In this document: positions 26,485 through 36,298 of the stretch, piece after piece
Numbering within the stretch: the stretch's first letter is position 1
How the letters are laid out: each line of letters begins with the position of its first letter
Assembly (NCBI GenBank): GCA_003054665.1
Contig: QAYY01000009.1
Span: forward strand, 164,211-228,210
Length of the DNA: 64,000 nt
DNA from: Opitutaceae bacterium EW11
Lineage (GTDB): Bacteria; Verrucomicrobiota; Verrucomicrobiia; Opitutales; Opitutaceae
Reading direction: 5' to 3'
The notes under the pieces: model-generated
What the model saw: the letters and a program-made list of their open reading frames with translations, nothing else
Databases searched by the model: none
What the model was told of the DNA's origin: nothing
Translations under genes and position numbers: made by a program

Positions 26485-27615
26485 ATGCCCTCCCCCACGA
26501 TTCTGGTCGTCGACGACCAGCCGGTGAATGTTCAACTGCTCAAGCGGAAGCTCGAGCGTGAAGGTATTCGCGTCCTTGCTGCGTTCACCGGGCAGGAGGC
26601 GCTCGAGATCGTGGCGAAGGAGCAGCCCGATTTGATCCTGCTCGATGTCATGATGCCCGACATGGACGGCATCGACGTCTGCCAGCGTCTGCAGGAAAAG
26701 GAAGAGACCCGCTCGATCCCCGTCATCTTCATCACCGCGCGTAGCTCGAAGGAGAGCAAACTCGAGGGCCTGGCGGTGGGCGCGGTCGACTACATCACCA
26801 AGCCCATCGATCTGGACGAGACCCTCGCGCGTGTGCAGACCCAGCTCCGATTTGTGGCGATCAATCGCGAGATGGTCGACCTGCAGCGTCGGCTTCAGGA
26901 AGCGCGGCGCGCGGCCACGATCGGCGCCGTCACGCAAGGCATCGCGCACAATCTCAACAATCTTCTCGGGGTGGTTCTCGGGTATCTGGACCTGATCAAG
27001 ACCCACAACAACAAGCCCGACCTCGTGAAGCGGAACGCCGAAAGCGTCGAGGCCGCGGTCCAGCGCATCGTCAGCATCATCAAGCAGCTCAGTTCGCTTG
27101 TGACGAAGTCGCGGCTGCCGGTGATCAAGTGCAGTCTCGACCAGCTGCTGCACGACGGCATCCATCGGTATCAGTCCGAGTTTCACATCCAGCAGCCGGT
27201 CAAGATCGAGAATCCGCTCGGGAATCTGCAGATCGACACGCACGTTGAGGTGTTCGAAGACGTGCTCGCCAAAGTTCTCATCAACGCCTGGGAGTCATAC
27301 GGAAACCGGCCCGCGCATCAGCGGCCCATCACGATCAAGACTCGGACAATCGATCTGCCCGGCGGCACGCCGGCCCTGGAGATTCGCGTGGAGGACGAAG
27401 GCAGCGGCATCGATCCCGGCATTCGCGATCACATGTTCGAACCGTTCATCAGCACAAAGCAGACCGTGGGCGTCGGCATGGGGCTGACCGTCGCACGCCA
27501 CGCGCTGCGCAACATGGGCGGTGAAGTCACCATGGCCGACCGCATGGGCGGCGGCTCCGTCGCCATTCTCGTCCATCCGATCGAGAAGAAGAGGCGGGAC
27601 GCGGACGAGGGCTGA
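26485..27615 (+). CDS. Hybrid receiver-histidine kinase
   Basis: A 376-residue soluble protein with the receiver first: D10/D11, D54 in LLDVMMPDM, T84, K106. A helical linker leads to a HisKA-like segment with H155 (QGIAHNLNNLLGVVLGY) and an HATPase domain (INAWESYG N-box, VEDEGSGID, GVGMGLTVARH). It probably receives phosphate from another kinase and then signals, or has autokinase activity of its own. The heptamer array begins at its stop codon. Confidence 0.87.
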   Translation: MPSPTILVVDDQPVNVQLLKRKLEREGIRVLAAFTGQEALEIVAKEQPDLILLDVMMPDMDGIDVCQRLQEKEETRSIPVIFITARSSKESKLEGLAVGAVDYITKPIDLDETLARVQTQLRFVAINREMVDLQRRLQEARRAATIGAVTQGIAHNLNNLLGVVLGYLDLIKTHNNKPDLVKRNAESVEAAVQRIVSIIKQLSSLVTKSRLPVIKCSLDQLLHDGIHRYQSEFHIQQPVKIENPLGNLQIDTHVEVFEDVLAKVLINAWESYGNRPAHQRPITIKTRTIDLPGGTPALEIRVEDEGSGIDPGIRDHMFEPFISTKQTVGVGMGLTVARHALRNMGGEVTMADRMGGGSVAILVHPIEKKRRDADEG

Positions 27616-27669
27616 GGTTGGTAGTTGGTAGTTGGTAGTTGGTAGTTGGTAGTTGGTAGTTGGTAGTTG
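27614..27669 (+). repeat. Perfect tandem heptamer array (GTAGTTG)x7
   Basis: Seven identical GTAGTTG units (27621-27669) preceded by GAGGTTG. It starts immediately at the TGA of the hybrid kinase gene. Identity between units suggests recent expansion by slippage and a likely length-variable locus. Confidence 0.9.
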
Positions 27670-27767
27670 GTGACGGCTCTTCGTGTTCTTCGCGCCTTCG
27701 TGAAACGGACCGCGCTGCGGCTTGCCCCCGGAAATGGCTGCCCTCGCACGGCCAGTGGGCTTCCCAT

Positions 27768-27817
27768 CAAACTGCCAAATTCCAACGTCCAACTGCTGCA
27801 CGCCGGTGCATCCGGCG
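27768..27817 (-). repeat. Inverted degenerate heptamers plus hairpin upstream of proC
   Basis: Units on the plus strand: CAAACTG (27768), CCAAATT, CCAACGT and CCAACTG (27789), then CGCCGG/CCGGCG hairpin arms (27801-27806, 27812-27817). This is the reverse-oriented version of the hairpin-heptamer element. The interval between the two arrays also contains a nonamer-like run (CTCTTCGTGTTCTTCGCG). Confidence 0.6.
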
Positions 27818-27869
27818 GGCATCGCCGCGGCTTGCAGACGGGCCGCACCGCTCGCTTAATTGTTTCTTC

Positions 27870-28682
27870 ATGAGCACGAAACTCGCGATTATCGGAGCAG
27901 GACGCATGGCCTCGGCGTTGGTCGACGGTCTTCTCGCCAAGGGCACGTACACCAAGGACCGCATCTCGTGCATCGGGGGCGCCGAGGACAACACGGCCGA
28001 CCTCCTGGCCAAACGAACGGGGGTTCGAAAGGCGAAGGACCTGCCCGATCTGCTGAAGGACGCGGACGTCGTGGTGGTGGCATTCAAGCCCCAGCATCTG
28101 TCCAGCGCAGATCCGCGCTTGGCGGACCTTACCGCGGGCAAGCTCGTGATCTCGATTCTCGCAGGCAAACCGCTCGCTCAGCTCGAGAAAAAGTTCTCCC
28201 GCACACGCGCGCTGGTTCGCACCATGCCCAACACGCCCGCGGCGATCGGGGCGGGAATCACCGGCTGGAGCGTAGCCAAACCGCTGAGCGAGAGCGACCG
28301 CTCCGCGGTGCTCGGAATCCTCGACGCCATCGGCAAGCAGGTCGAGGTTCCCGAGTCGGAAATCGACGCGCTCATGGCCGTCAGCAGCTGCGGTCCGGCT
28401 TACTTGTTCGAATTCGCCGGAGCCCTGCGCGAAGCGGGGATCGCTGCCGGTCTCGACCGCGCCACGTCCCAACTGCTTGCAATCGAGATGCTGCTCGGCT
28501 CAGCCAAACTCCTTGCGCAGTCCGGCGCGGAGCCGGAGGACCTCCGCAATCAGGTGACTTCGCCCAACGGCACGACCTTCGCCGCCTTGAAGCGTTTCGA
28601 AGCGCATCATTTCCGCGACATGGTGAAAGACGCCATTCTCGCCGCCAAAGCTCGCTCCGAAGAGCTTTCCCGGGAGGCTTGA
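27870..28682 (+). CDS. proC: Pyrroline-5-carboxylate reductase
   Basis: A 270-residue ProC. The N-terminal Rossmann motif IIGAGRMASALVDGL, KPQHL, MPNTPAAIGAGI and the C-terminal QVTSPNGTTFAALKRFE substrate-binding segment are all present. It makes proline from pyrroline-5-carboxylate with NAD(P)H. The frame is open upstream through the repeat, but MSTKLAIIGAG at 27870 is the correct start. It may be co-transcribed with hldD 69 bp downstream. Confidence 0.94.
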   Translation: MSTKLAIIGAGRMASALVDGLLAKGTYTKDRISCIGGAEDNTADLLAKRTGVRKAKDLPDLLKDADVVVVAFKPQHLSSADPRLADLTAGKLVISILAGKPLAQLEKKFSRTRALVRTMPNTPAAIGAGITGWSVAKPLSESDRSAVLGILDAIGKQVEVPESEIDALMAVSSCGPAYLFEFAGALREAGIAAGLDRATSQLLAIEMLLGSAKLLAQSGAEPEDLRNQVTSPNGTTFAALKRFEAHHFRDMVKDAILAAKARSEELSREA

Positions 28683-28751
28683 TCCGCCGGCCCGGTCGGA
28701 CCATCGCCCACCGGGATTCCCTCCGCCCCTCTCTTTTTCGCAGCTCCTTCC

Positions 28752-29753
28752 ATGTCCACCCTCGAAGGCAAGATTCTCGTCACCGGCGGAGCCGGCTTCA
28801 TCGGCAGCGCGCTGATCTGGGCTCTCAATCAGCGCGGAATCACGAACATTCTCGCGGTCGACTATCTCGGTCAGGACGAGAAATGGAAGAACCTCGTGCC
28901 GCTGAAATTCGCGGACTACCTCGAGGCCGACGTCTTTCGTCGCAAGATCCAGGAAACCCCGGATGCCTTCGGGCACTTCTCCACGGTGTTTCACCTCGGA
29001 GCCTGCTCGTCCACGACGGAGCGAAACGCGTCGTACCTGATCGACAATAATTTCGCGACGACGAAGGAACTCGCTGCCTGGGCTCTCGATCAGAGCGCGC
29101 GTTTCATCTACGCGTCGTCCGCCGCCACGTACGGCGACGGCGCCCAGGGCATGGACGACCGCAGCGCCAATCTGCATGCCCTCCGTCCGCTCAACATGTA
29201 CGGCTATTCGAAGCACCTGTTCGACCTGTACGCGCAGCAGACCGGGATCCTGAACGGCATCGTCGGCGTGAAGTATTTCAACGTGTTCGGCCCGAACGAG
29301 GATCACAAAGGCGAGATGCGAAGCCTCGTGAACAAAGCCTACCAGCAGATCCTCGCGACGGGAAAGGTGCAGTTGTTCAAGAGCTACAAGCCCGAGTTCA
29401 AGGACGGCGAGCAGATGCGCGATTTCCTCTATGTGAAGGACGCCGTGGCGATGACGATCCACTTCGCGGATACCGCCACGCAGGTTGGAGGGCTCTACAA
29501 TCTCGGTTCGGGCGAAGCCAACACGTGGGTCACGCTCGCCGGGGGCATCTTCTCTTCCCTGAAACGCTCGGCGAATATCGAGTTCATCGAGATGCCCGAA
29601 GTGCTCCGCGGAAAATACCAGTACTACACCAAAGCCGACATCTCGAAGCTCCGAGCGACTGGATACGACAAGCCCGTAACGCCGCTCGGGGATGCCGTGC
29701 GCGATTACGTGCAGAACTACCTCGTGCCGGGGCGCAAGCTCGGCGAGCAATAA
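28752..29753 (+). CDS. hldD: ADP-L-glycero-D-manno-heptose 6-epimerase
   Basis: A 333-residue extended SDR. VTGGAGFIGSAL (NADP site), the S-A-T segment IYASSAATYGDG, and YGYSKHLFD with catalytic Tyr/Lys are present; KYFNVFGPNEDHKGEMRS is specific for HldD. It epimerises ADP-heptose for the LPS inner core, supporting a Gram-negative envelope with heptose. No other heptose genes are nearby. Confidence 0.94.
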   Translation: MSTLEGKILVTGGAGFIGSALIWALNQRGITNILAVDYLGQDEKWKNLVPLKFADYLEADVFRRKIQETPDAFGHFSTVFHLGACSSTTERNASYLIDNNFATTKELAAWALDQSARFIYASSAATYGDGAQGMDDRSANLHALRPLNMYGYSKHLFDLYAQQTGILNGIVGVKYFNVFGPNEDHKGEMRSLVNKAYQQILATGKVQLFKSYKPEFKDGEQMRDFLYVKDAVAMTIHFADTATQVGGLYNLGSGEANTWVTLAGGIFSSLKRSANIEFIEMPEVLRGKYQYYTKADISKLRATGYDKPVTPLGDAVRDYVQNYLVPGRKLGEQ

Positions 29754-29757
29754 CGGT

Positions 29758-29790
29758 TAGCGATCGGCCATTTGGCGCGACCGCCCGATC
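29758..29790. repeat. Hairpin-like spacer sequence after hldD related to the rpoN spacer
   Basis: GCGATCGG and CCGATCGC arms flank CCATTTGGCGCGACCGC. The core ATCGGCCATTTGGCGCGACC closely matches ATCGGCAGTTGGCGCGACC at 11190-11209, so the two spacers share a partial copy of one repeat family. Confidence 0.55.
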
Positions 29791-29834
29791 GCGCATTCTC
29801 ATGCTCACGGCGCCCACGATGGCGTGAAGCGAGT

Positions 29835-31253
29835 TCAGTCCTGCAATGCTTCCCGGCCGGGCATCGGCAGGGGCTCGGACCGAGACGGCATCGCCGGATA
29901 TGCAGGCGGCTCCAGACCATGGACGAGATCGGCGATCAGAACCGGCCGATGAGTCTCGAAACACCGGTTCGCGGCCATGCCGACGAGCGCCGAATACGCG
30001 CCCGCTCGTTCGTCCGCGGCTCGGAGATATTTGTCGGGGGCGGCAGATGGGGCAAAGAGGTCGTCCAGCAACGGCCGGTCTCCGCCGCCGTGGCTGCCGT
30101 CCGGCCGCCAGATCGGCACGCTGTAGGGCGTACCGCGCATCGGGATGATCCGCGTGGAGACTCCGTCTTCCTCCGCCGCTCCCTGAATCGCGTCGGTGCC
30201 GGACAAATACACCTGCTCGGCCATGCTGTGCTCCAACCGGCCCTTCGTCCCGCTGAACGCGATCGTGTACCCCTCCCAGGCGTTGAAGGCATTGAGCGAA
30301 TACGTGAGCGTGGCGCCGGTGTCGTATTGCACGAAGACGCTGATCGCGTCCTCGATCGAGATGTCGGATCGCCACACGCAGCGGTCGCGGAAATAGCCGT
30401 CGTATCGCTCCTGGTCGAAATAGAGCGGCCGGAGCCCAGGGTGCCCGGCGATATCCAAGGCGAAGGAGCAACGCTCGAGTTCCGGGCAGGTATGGCACCT
30501 TTCGTGAGGCGACGAGAGTCCCATCCGCAACGCCGTTTCGGGGCGATAGTACTCACGGACTCCCGAAGCGAAGACCGAGACGGGAACGGCGCTGAGCCAC
30601 CAGTTGACCAGATCGAAGTGGTGCGTCGCCTTGTGCACGATCAGCCCGCCGGAGTTCCGCTTGTCGCTGTGCCAGCGGCGAAAGTAGTCGGCGCCGTGGA
30701 TCGTGTTCAGCACCCAGTGGAAATCGACCGAAAGGACGTCGCCGATCACGCCGTCCATGAGCAGCTCCTTCACCTGGGTCCTCGGCGGCGAGTAGCGGTA
30801 ATTGTGCGTCACCCGGCAATTCCGCCCCGTGCGGCGCCGCGTATCCAAGATCTCCTGACAATGTTCGGGCGTGGTGGTGAGCGGCTTCTCCGTGATCGCG
30901 TCGCAGCCCGTCTCCATCGTGCGGATCAGGTACTCGTGATGATAGGCGTCGATGGTGAGCACAATGACCGCGTCCGGCCTGGTTTCCCTCACCATCCGCG
31001 AAAAGTCCCCGGCCGGATAGCCCGCCGGCACAACCGCCCCGTTGCGACGGGCGCGCTCCCGCGCGAGTTCGACCCGACCGGGATTCCGGTCACACACGGC
31101 CACCAGCTCGGCGTGGTGATTGTATATTGTCTCGATCGCGTCCTGGTAAAGCTGGCTTCGGGCGCCGCAACCGACAATGGCGTAGCGGCGGCGGGTGCGG
31201 TGGGTTGCAGACGAATGCAGATCAGACTGCGACGCGGAAAGCGAAACAGACAT
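29835..31253 (-). CDS. Gfo/Idh/MocA family oxidoreductase
   Basis: A 472-residue NAD(P)-dependent oxidoreductase: N-terminal Rossmann domain (RRYAIVGCGARSQLYQDAI), the EKPLTTTPEHCQE motif containing the conserved lysine, and a C-terminal alpha/beta domain. It has Cys-rich HERCHTCPELERCSF in the C-terminal part, which is unusual for the core family but seen in longer members. The family oxidises sugars or inositols; the substrate is unknown. The start at 31253 (MSVSLSASQ) is preferred over 31304. Transcribed away from the VIT-domain gene. Confidence 0.85.
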   Translation of the reverse strand: MSVSLSASQSDLHSSATHRTRRRYAIVGCGARSQLYQDAIETIYNHHAELVAVCDRNPGRVELARERARRNGAVVPAGYPAGDFSRMVRETRPDAVIVLTIDAYHHEYLIRTMETGCDAITEKPLTTTPEHCQEILDTRRRTGRNCRVTHNYRYSPPRTQVKELLMDGVIGDVLSVDFHWVLNTIHGADYFRRWHSDKRNSGGLIVHKATHHFDLVNWWLSAVPVSVFASGVREYYRPETALRMGLSSPHERCHTCPELERCSFALDIAGHPGLRPLYFDQERYDGYFRDRCVWRSDISIEDAISVFVQYDTGATLTYSLNAFNAWEGYTIAFSGTKGRLEHSMAEQVYLSGTDAIQGAAEEDGVSTRIIPMRGTPYSVPIWRPDGSHGGGDRPLLDDLFAPSAAPDKYLRAADERAGAYSALVGMAANRCFETHRPVLIADLVHGLEPPAYPAMPSRSEPLPMPGREALQD

Positions 31254-31520
31254 GCGCGGGGTAGGGGTAGAACTCGGATTAGGACAGCTGTCCTTAATTC
31301 CCACAAGCCCGGAGTCGAACCGAGCCGCGATAATTGGACCCGCTAAGTCACCCCCTAAAGGCCGGAACGGTCGCCCTGAGGAGTCCTCCCGGGATAAGAA
31401 AGACCTGCTTCGGCCGTCTAGCTAATACCGGGAAAGGCAGGCAGCCCGGCGCTTACTGCTCCGAAGTCGACAGCCCAGAGAATTCCTGCGCTTCTCTGGT
31501 GCCGCCAAAGCCCCTCCTGG

Positions 31521-34457
31521 ATGAACCTTTTGCGTTTGCCCTCCATTCTTAGCCTCGCCCTTCGGTTCGGCGTGCTGGCGGTGTGGGCTGGGTGCGCTCT
31601 CCTTCGTGCCCAACGCATCGATGTGATAAGCCCGGACGTCCAGCCGGTGGTCGTCGAGTCCGCCGCGGTTTCGACGGAGGTGACCGGCCGAATCGCAGTC
31701 ACGACTTTCGATCTGGTCTTCCGAAACCCGAACTCCCGGGTTCTCGAGGGCACTTTCCTTTTTCCGCTGCTCGACGGCCAGCAGGTCATCCGGTTCGCGC
31801 TCGATGTGGATGGCTCGATGCGGGACGCCGTACCGGTCGAGCGGACGCACGCCCGCGTGGTTTTCGAAGAAATCGAGCGTAGAGGCGTCGACCCGGCCTT
31901 GCTGGAACAGGCGGCTGGCAACGTCTACCGGGCCCGGGTCTACCCCATTCCGGCACAAGGCACGCGCCACCTGCTGTTGTCGTATCAGGAGTCGCTGCCG
32001 CCTGCCTCCGACCAGATCACCTATCGGCTCAACCTGAATTTCGCCCAGCCGCTGAAGCTGTTCCGGCTGAGCCTCAACGTTCACACGGGAGCCACGCTGC
32101 CGGCTCAGGCCCGCACGACGCTCGATCTGCAGCTTCCTCCCTGGCGGGACGGACAATTCATGGAGGTGGAACGCTCCGATTTCGATGCCCGCGGGTTGTT
32201 CGAAATCGTGCTGCCCAAAGCCGAACGTCCACGCGTGATGACGGGCCGGTTCAACGGCAAGGAGTACTTCTACGCGGAAGTCCCGAACACGCCGCTCCTC
32301 TTCAGCCGCCCGGCTCCGAAGGTACTCGGGCTGATTTGGGACTGCTCGACCTCCGGATCCGGCCGTGACCATCTGCGCGAATTCGCCCTGCTCGACGCTT
32401 GGTTCGGCGAGTTGAAAAACCTCGAGGTGCATCTGGTTCGGTTGCGCGATCATGTCGCCCGGCCCGAAACATTCTCCGTTCGCAACGGCGATTGGCAGGC
32501 GCTGAAACGCGAACTCGAGTCCACGGTATACGATGGCGCCACCTCGCTCGAAGGGCTCGCGGACGATGCGCGCGTGGACACGTGGATGATCGTTTCCGAC
32601 GGTCTGCTGAACTACGGCGCGGCCGAGTCCTCCAAGAAGCTGCCACTCCACGGTCCGGTGCACGCGATCGTAGCGGCCGCCAAGTCCGACACGCATTGGC
32701 TGCGCGCCGCCGCGGCCAGATCGGGCGGCGAATACATCAACCTTCTCGAAACCACCGCGGCGAAAGGATCGTTCGCCCTGCAGACGCAATCGATGCGGAT
32801 CCTCGGCATCGACTCCGACGCCCAAGCCGTGACTCACGTGTTTCCGGAGCCAGGTGCGCCGATCGATGGAGACAGTTTCGCGGTCGCCGGCCGCCTCCGT
32901 AAGCGTGAAGCGGTTATCCGCATCCGCGTCGGGCAGAATCGCGAGAATTCCCAAACGCTCGAGGTGCAGCTCGTTTCCGGCGATAATCCCTCGATCCTCG
33001 CCCCCCGAGCCTGGGCGCTCCAGAAGATCGAAAGCCTCGCCGCAGATGCCGACGCGAATCGCGCCGACATCCAGGAAACCAGCCGTGAATTCGGCATCGT
33101 CACTTCAGAAACCACGCTGATGGTGCTCGAGTCGGTGGCCGACTACATCCGCTACGGCATCGCTCCGCCGGACTCGCTTCGCAGCGAATGGGAGGCGCGA
33201 CGGGCCACGGACGCCACCATGCTCAAGGCCAACCGCGATCACCACCTGCAGCAGGTGATCCAGACATTCGAGCGCAGAGTCGCCTGGTGGGAAAAACGAT
33301 ATCCGAAAGACACTCCGCCCGACCGGAGGAAATTCGGCGAAACGGAGTCCCAGCAGCCGACTCCGCAAAACGACCAAGAGCCGCCGGAGGTCGCCCTGGA
33401 AGCCTTGGATAATTCCCCGACGGTTGGATCGCTCGGAGCCGCCTCTCCCACTCCCTCGTCCGCATTGCGCACCCGCTTCGTGAGCGCAGGAACGGCCGCG
33501 GCCTCAAATACCGGAGAGGATTCGGGCAGTTCCACAATCGCGCTGAAGGCATGGTCTCCGTCGGCCGGATACCTGGACCACCTTCGGCGCGTGTCGCCGG
33601 ACAAGCGTTACGCCGCGTACCTGGAAGAGCGCGTCGATCATGAACGCTCCCCTGGCTTTTTCCTCGATGCCGCGGATTTCTTCTTCGAAGCCGGGGACAC
33701 GGAGCTGGCTCTCCGGATTCTCTCGAACCTGGCCGAGCTCGAGGTAGACGATGCCGCCCTGCTGCGTGTGCTGGGAAACCGGCTGGTTCAGGCGAACCGG
33801 CCCGATCTTGCCATCCCGGAGTTCGAACGCGTCGCCCGCCTGCGACCGGAGGAACCCCAGAGCCTTCGCGACTTGGCGTTGGCGTGCGCCGCCGCCGGAA
33901 GAAACCAGCGGGCAATCGATCTGCTCGCCGACGTGGTCAACCAAAGCTGGGATCCCCGTTTCCCCGAAATCGAGCAGATCGCCATCTCCGAGATCAACGC
34001 GATCGCGGCGACTTCGAGCGAGCCCCTCGACCTCAGCCGGATAGATCCGCGGCTGCGCAAAAATCTTCCCCTGGATGTACGCGCGGTCCTGACTTGGGAC
34101 GCCAACGACTGCGACATCGATCTCTGGGTCACCGACCCCAACGGCGAAACGGCCAAGTACGATTTTCCCCTCACCCACCAAGGCGGCATGCTTTCGCGAG
34201 ATTTCACGGGCGGCTACGGCCCGGAGGAATTCCTGCTGCGGCAGGCGAAGCCGGGTGGCTATCGCGTTCGGATCAACTATTACGGCGACCGCCGGCAAAC
34301 CGCGCTGGGCCCTGTGACCGCTCAGGTCCGGCTGATCACCGGATTCGGCACCCCAAATCAGCAGGAAAAACGCCTAACCGTGCGCCTGAAGAGCCGGCAA
34401 GAAACGCTGGATATCGGCAACGTAGATATCGGCGGAGCGTTGAAAAAAGGGAAATAA
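31521..34457 (+). CDS. Secreted VIT-domain protein with TPR-like region and C-terminal DUF2135
   Basis: A 978-residue protein. N-terminal signal peptide (to about residue 30), then a VIT domain (~35-160; VTGRIAVTTFDLVFRNPNSRVLEGTFLFPL), a degenerate vWA-like region (IWDCSTSGSG near 273), an Ala/Ser/Pro-rich spacer around 610-660, TPR-like helical repeats (~700-830; ERVARLRPEEPQSLRDLALA) and a C-terminal DUF2135/YfaP-type domain (VLTWDANDCDIDLWVTDPNGE). The MIDAS motif DxSxS is only partly kept (DCSTS). Likely an envelope adhesion or assembly protein; no partner gene is adjacent. Confidence 0.8.
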   Translation: MNLLRLPSILSLALRFGVLAVWAGCALLRAQRIDVISPDVQPVVVESAAVSTEVTGRIAVTTFDLVFRNPNSRVLEGTFLFPLLDGQQVIRFALDVDGSMRDAVPVERTHARVVFEEIERRGVDPALLEQAAGNVYRARVYPIPAQGTRHLLLSYQESLPPASDQITYRLNLNFAQPLKLFRLSLNVHTGATLPAQARTTLDLQLPPWRDGQFMEVERSDFDARGLFEIVLPKAERPRVMTGRFNGKEYFYAEVPNTPLLFSRPAPKVLGLIWDCSTSGSGRDHLREFALLDAWFGELKNLEVHLVRLRDHVARPETFSVRNGDWQALKRELESTVYDGATSLEGLADDARVDTWMIVSDGLLNYGAAESSKKLPLHGPVHAIVAAAKSDTHWLRAAAARSGGEYINLLETTAAKGSFALQTQSMRILGIDSDAQAVTHVFPEPGAPIDGDSFAVAGRLRKREAVIRIRVGQNRENSQTLEVQLVSGDNPSILAPRAWALQKIESLAADADANRADIQETSREFGIVTSETTLMVLESVADYIRYGIAPPDSLRSEWEARRATDATMLKANRDHHLQQVIQTFERRVAWWEKRYPKDTPPDRRKFGETESQQPTPQNDQEPPEVALEALDNSPTVGSLGAASPTPSSALRTRFVSAGTAAASNTGEDSGSSTIALKAWSPSAGYLDHLRRVSPDKRYAAYLEERVDHERSPGFFLDAADFFFEAGDTELALRILSNLAELEVDDAALLRVLGNRLVQANRPDLAIPEFERVARLRPEEPQSLRDLALACAAAGRNQRAIDLLADVVNQSWDPRFPEIEQIAISEINAIAATSSEPLDLSRIDPRLRKNLPLDVRAVLTWDANDCDIDLWVTDPNGETAKYDFPLTHQGGMLSRDFTGGYGPEEFLLRQAKPGGYRVRINYYGDRRQTALGPVTAQVRLITGFGTPNQQEKRLTVRLKSRQETLDIGNVDIGGALKKGK

Positions 34458-34687
34458 GCGCGGGGCGTTCCCTTCGAATCCCGGCCAACGACTCAACGGT
34501 CAAAGGATGCTGGCCGGACGCCGCGCTCGCAGGCGATCGACTCGCCGAAAGGGCGCCCCCCGGGTTCGCAGCCATTCACTCGTCTGACCGCGATATCGTC
34601 CCGGAAGCCAACGGCTGCTGGGATTTCAAGATTCCTGAGACACGCACGCTTCTGCCGGACGGACGGATCTTCGGCCCACCTTCGCAC

Positions 34688-34720
34688 AAAAAAAGCCGCG
34701 CCCCGGCAGAGGGCGCGGCT
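34688..34720 (-). terminator. Intrinsic terminator after the GH51 gene
   Basis: On the minus strand AGCCGCGCCC/GGGCGCGGCT (perfect 10-bp stem, 7-nt loop) is followed by seven T residues. It lies 25 bp beyond the GH51 stop and closes the degradation locus. Confidence 0.9.
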
Positions 34721-34744
34721 CGATAGAAACGAAGAGTCGACCGG

Positions 34745-36298
34745 TTATTCGATATCGAGCACCACGACCGACTTCGACGGCAGCGTGACCTGCAGCTGAT
34801 CGCCGGACCGCTTGAACGCATCGAATGCCTTCGGAACAACCGTGTTCGGCTTGTCGAAGGTGTTGCAGGAATTCATCGCCTCGGCGGTGAGGATGCGGGC
34901 CTTCACCGTGGTGCCGACTTTTCCGGCGAGCTTGCACGAAACCGTGGCCGAGTTCCGCGGATCGACGTTCACGAAGGAGACGACGACGTGCTTCGCCTTG
35001 CTGATCGCAGCCGTCGCGGTGACGGCGGGGATCTTCTTGTCGCCAACGCTGTATTCGGGCGAGGTCACCTCGATCGGGAGGAATTGGGAATCCTGGAAAC
35101 CCTTGTACATCTCGAAGACATGGTAGGTCGGCGTCAGGAGCATCTTCTCCTTGTCGGTGAGGATCATTGCCTGAAGCACGTTCACCATCTGGGCGATGTT
35201 CGCCATGCTCACGCGGTCGGCATGTTTGTGAAACACGCCGAAGTGCAGCGCCGCGAGGAGAGCGTCGCGCATCGAGTTCTGCTGGTACAGGAAGCCCGGA
35301 TTCGTGCCCGGCTCGACGTCGGTCCAGACGCCCCACTCGTCGACCACGAGGCCTACCTTCTTTTCCGGGTCGTACTTGTCCATGATGGCGCTGTGCTTCG
35401 TGACCAGCTCATCCATCATGTAGGCGCCTTTGAGCGTCATGACGTACTCGTTCTCGGAGAACTGGGTCGCCGAACCTTTCGGGGTCGTCCAGTGGCCCGC
35501 CGGGATCGTGTACATGTGCATCGAAAGCCCGTCCATGTACTTTCCGGCGATCGACATCACGACGTCGGTCCAGTGGTAGTCGTCGGAGTTCGGCCCGCCC
35601 GCCACGCGATAGACCTTCTGACCCGCGTAGTTCTTCACGAACGTATTATAGCGGCGGTAGTTGTCGGCGTAATACTCCGGACGCATGTTGCCGCCGCAGC
35701 CCCAGCTCTCGTTGCCGACGGCCAGGAACGGGAGTTTCCAGGGCTTCTCGCGGCCGTTCTTCCGGCGGAGATTGGCCATGGGAGAATCGGCGTCGGACGT
35801 CATGTACTCCACCCACTCCATCGCCTCCTGCGGCGTTCCGCTTCCGACGTTGGCGCAGACGTACGGCTCGCAGCCGACCTGCTCGCAGAGATCGAAGAAC
35901 TCGTGCGTGCCGAAGTTGTTGTTCTCCACGACACCACCCCAGTGAGTGTTGATCATCGCCGGGCGTTTTTCGCGGGGGCCGATGCCATCACGCCAGTGGT
36001 ATTCGTCGGCAAAACAGCCGCCCGGCCAGCGCAGCACCGGCACTTGGAGATTCTTCAGCGCGGCAACGACGTCGTTGCGGATCCCGCGCGTGTTGGGAAT
36101 GGACGAATTCTCGCCCACCCAGATGCCCTCATAGATGCAGTGGCCCAGGTGCTCGGCGAATTGTCCGTAGATGTGACGACTGATGGTCGCGCCAGGCTGG
36201 TCGGCATGAAGCGTCGCCTGGGCGGTCAGGGATTCGGCCGAGGCCGTGGCGCAGAACGCAGCCAGAGCGGTCGATAGGAGCAGACGGATTGGAATCAT
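34745..36298 (-). CDS. Secreted alpha-L-arabinofuranosidase, GH51
   Basis: A 517-residue protein with a signal peptide ([21 protein letters not shown]). The (beta/alpha)8 catalytic domain shows acid/base E197 ([11 protein letters not shown]) and nucleophile E321 ([10 protein letters not shown]), then a beta-sandwich tail. GH51 enzymes remove terminal alpha-L-arabinofuranosyl residues from arabinan, arabinoxylan or arabinogalactan. The frame is open to 36382, but 36298 gives the signal peptide. It is separated from GH112 by a 622-bp structured spacer and that gene's own terminator, so it probably has its own promoter. Confidence 0.93.
   Translation of the reverse strand: MIPIRLLLSTALAAFCATASAESLTAQATLHADQPGATISRHIYGQFAEHLGHCIYEGIWVGENSSIPNTRGIRNDVVAALKNLQVPVLRWPGGCFADEYHWRDGIGPREKRPAMINTHWGGVVENNNFGTHEFFDLCEQVGCEPYVCANVGSGTPQEAMEWVEYMTSDADSPMANLRRKNGREKPWKLPFLAVGNESWGCGGNMRPEYYADNYRRYNTFVKNYAGQKVYRVAGGPNSDDYHWTDVVMSIAGKYMDGLSMHMYTIPAGHWTTPKGSATQFSENEYVMTLKGAYMMDELVTKHSAIMDKYDPEKKVGLVVDEWGVWTDVEPGTNPGFLYQQNSMRDALLAALHFGVFHKHADRVSMANIAQMVNVLQAMILTDKEKMLLTPTYHVFEMYKGFQDSQFLPIEVTSPEYSVGDKKIPAVTATAAISKAKHVVVSFVNVDPRNSATVSCKLAGKVGTTVKARILTAEAMNSCNTFDKPNTVVPKAFDAFKRSGDQLQVTLPSKSVVVLDIE

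Noticed and set aside
27614..27669. Possible CRISPR array
   Set aside because: Direct heptamers without spacers; no cas genes nearby.
31300..31330. T-arm-like sequence (GGTTCGACTCC) on the minus strand suggesting a tRNA or tmRNA
   Set aside because: The 5-bp stem and 7-nt loop are present, but no matching acceptor stem, D arm or anticodon stem can be formed with the surrounding bases.
31380..31480. Cobalamin-riboswitch-like words (GACCTGC, GGGAAAGGC) upstream of the VIT-domain gene
   Set aside because: The motifs are in the wrong order and no conserved B12-box core is present.
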